Positions 63,188 through 64,000 of a stretch of DNA of 64,000 bases are shown here, piece after piece. The notes beneath the pieces were generated by a model. That model was not told the origin of the DNA. It did not search any database and saw only the letters and a list, made by a program, of their open reading frames with translations. Source of the stretch: Nostoc sp. UHCC 0302. GTDB taxonomy: Bacteria; Cyanobacteriota; Cyanobacteriia; Cyanobacteriales; Nostocaceae. Position 1 is the first letter of the stretch. Every line of letters begins with the position of its first letter. The DNA is taken from contig NZ_CP151099.1 in the NCBI RefSeq assembly GCF_038096175.1, positions 1,428,501 through 1,492,500 on the forward strand. Direction: 5' to 3'. The position numbers were made by a program, and so were the translations under genes.

Positions 63188-63240
63188 ATATAGTTAAGCA
63201 TTCGCTTAACTATATAAATAATATATAAGCAATTGCTTAA
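63188..63240 (-). promoter_or_regulatory. Tandem palindromic operators upstream of clpP
   Basis: ATATAGTTAAGC-ATTC-GCTTAACTATAT (63188-63215) is a perfect 12-bp inverted repeat. TAAGCAATTGCTTA (63226-63239) is a second palindrome with the same AAGCA..TGCTT-like core. The centres are 31 bp apart, close to three helical turns, as for cooperative repressor sites. They lie 77-129 bp upstream of the clpP ATG. The regulator is unknown. Confidence 0.5.
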
Positions 63241-63717
63241 ATGTCAAGTTTGCTGAGGTGCAAGGATTATGGCGAATTTTTGATGTGGATATGGATAACC
63301 TGCATCCAGAATGCTCTGCATCATACCTTTACAGCGTTTACCCGGCACAAATGTGACAGTTATATCATTTGTCAAAATCTTGCAACAAATAAATTGACTG
63401 AGTACTATTCTGTCAAGTTTGATTTGATAGGTTGTTAGTTGCGCTGTCTTCGCTTTAGCACAACTACGGACAGATAGTAGTACATTTATACGTTATGAAG
63501 CGTGTATTTATGCCTTTGTTAAAGTATAAGCGTTCTTAGTTAACTATACCAATGTAATCAGTTCATGACATTCTGCTTTTACCAAAGCTTTGCTAATTGT
63601 CAAAACAGAACAAACTTTACAAAATTTGTTAGTAATAATTCTGCTTCAAGGATAGAATTTTTAAGAAATCTTACTATCTGTTGCTTTAAAAAAATCTTTT
63701 TCTAGAGTTGTAAAGCA
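63241..63717. other. Spacer upstream of the GAF-domain gene
   Basis: Apart from a weak inverted repeat near 63432-63467 (related to 16709-16757), it is AT-rich and carries no convincing gene. A 65-codon frame starting at 63241 has no ribosome binding site and no family-like sequence. Confidence 0.45.
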
Positions 63718-64000
63718 ATGAGAGATGAACAAAAGAGCAAAGAGCAGGTCATTGAAGAGTTAGTGGCGCTGCGTGAAAGTTTTTCTAATATCCAAAAATT
63801 AGCCGCACAGCAGGAGGCAGCAGAAGCGGCATTACGGCAGCAAACCCAGCGGGTGCAACTGATGGCAGAGATTGCTCAACGCATCCGGCAGAGTTTGAAT
63901 TTAGAAGAGATTTTGAACACAACAGTAAAAGAAGTACAGCAGTTTCTGCAAGCAGATCGGGTGTTTATTTACCGCTTTCAAGCCGATTGGAGTGGAGTTG
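63718..64000 (+). CDS. GAF-domain sensor protein (N-terminal part)
   Basis: 94 codons are visible before the right edge. A coiled-coil head (KSKEQVIEELVALRESFSNI, then QQEAAEAALRQQTQ) leads into a GAF domain start: MAEIAQRIRQSLNLEEILNT, TVKEVQQFLQADRVFIYRF. The DRVFIYRF sequence is typical of cyanobacterial multi-GAF signalling proteins (histidine kinases, or cyanobacteriochrome-like proteins). Whether a chromophore Cys is present cannot be seen. The output domain lies outside the window. Confidence 0.85.
   Translation, partial: MRDEQKSKEQVIEELVALRESFSNIQKLAAQQEAAEAALRQQTQRVQLMAEIAQRIRQSLNLEEILNTTVKEVQQFLQADRVFIYRFQADWSGV

Noticed and set aside
63241-63438. 65-codon frame directly after the clpP operators
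   Set aside because: No ribosome binding site; the ATG is part of the palindrome edge and the sequence resembles no family.

Overview
The window comes from a cyanobacterium, most likely a filamentous, heterocyst-forming Nostocales (Nostoc or a close relative). The evidence is the many GCGATCGC (HIP1) octamers, the dispersed palindromes of the GAGACGCGATnAATCGCGTC type, tandem GGGACTG/GGGATTG heptads, AT-rich spacers, and a complete scytonemin (UV-sunscreen) gene cluster.

Layout. (1) Bases 1-25500 are a loosely packed accessory region: a truncated exported protein; a zinc-ribbon protein with a two-repeat partner; glycerol kinase; a PAS-CRP fusion regulator; a phosphonomutase/isocitrate-lyase-family enzyme; an SLH/beta-helix surface protein; a pentapeptide-repeat protein; an IDG-RP repeat protein; a DoxX-like membrane protein; an M28 peptidase; TenA; a Gfo/Idh/MocA dehydrogenase; phosphate- and sulfate-binding lipoproteins; a DUF6918-like protein; and two glycine/asparagine-rich repeat proteins. 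(2) Bases 25987-52411, all on the minus strand, are the scytonemin cluster. In transcription order it reads scyA, scyB, scyC, scyD, scyE, scyF, eboA, eboB, eboC, tyrA, a dsbA-like gene, an aroB/eboD-type cyclase, eboF, trpEG, trpC, an MDR oxidoreductase, trpA, trpB, trpD, aroG. (3) Bases 53808-56752, divergent from scyA, encode a three-PAS histidine kinase and an AraC-type response regulator, matching the regulators known beside scyA in N. punctiforme. (4) Bases 56855-64000 hold an alpha/beta hydrolase, a small protein, an Hsp70/actin-like ATPase with a two-TM membrane partner, a 21-bp minisatellite, clpP behind a pair of operator-like palindromes, and the start of a GAF-domain sensor.

How it works together. 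AroG, the AroB-like enzyme, TrpEG/C/D/A/B and TyrA supply tryptophan and the tyrosine-side precursor. ScyB deaminates tryptophan, ScyA couples the two 2-oxo acids, and ScyC cyclises the product. The Ebo proteins are implicated in moving the monomer to the periplasm, where ScyD/E/F (all with signal peptides and PEP-CTERM tails) act in late assembly.

Most notable unexplained signal. The long scyA upstream region carries two copies of a 70-bp element. A 38-bp version of it, in the same orientation, lies upstream of the 14-residue GNGNW-repeat PEP-CTERM protein (22851-24143). Two other exact words (18 and 16 nt) recur upstream of the GSPFPTGG-repeat protein (24901-25503). This suggests that the two repeat proteins just beyond aroG belong to the scytonemin regulon and may be sheath or scaffold components. 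Other notable items are a heptad-repeat insertion translated inside trpD, a decayed chorismate mutase domain and repeat-derived tail on TyrA, an MDR gene inside the trp block, no eboE in the window, and MITE-like elements whose central hairpins co-vary. No tRNA, rRNA, CRISPR array or transposase gene was found.
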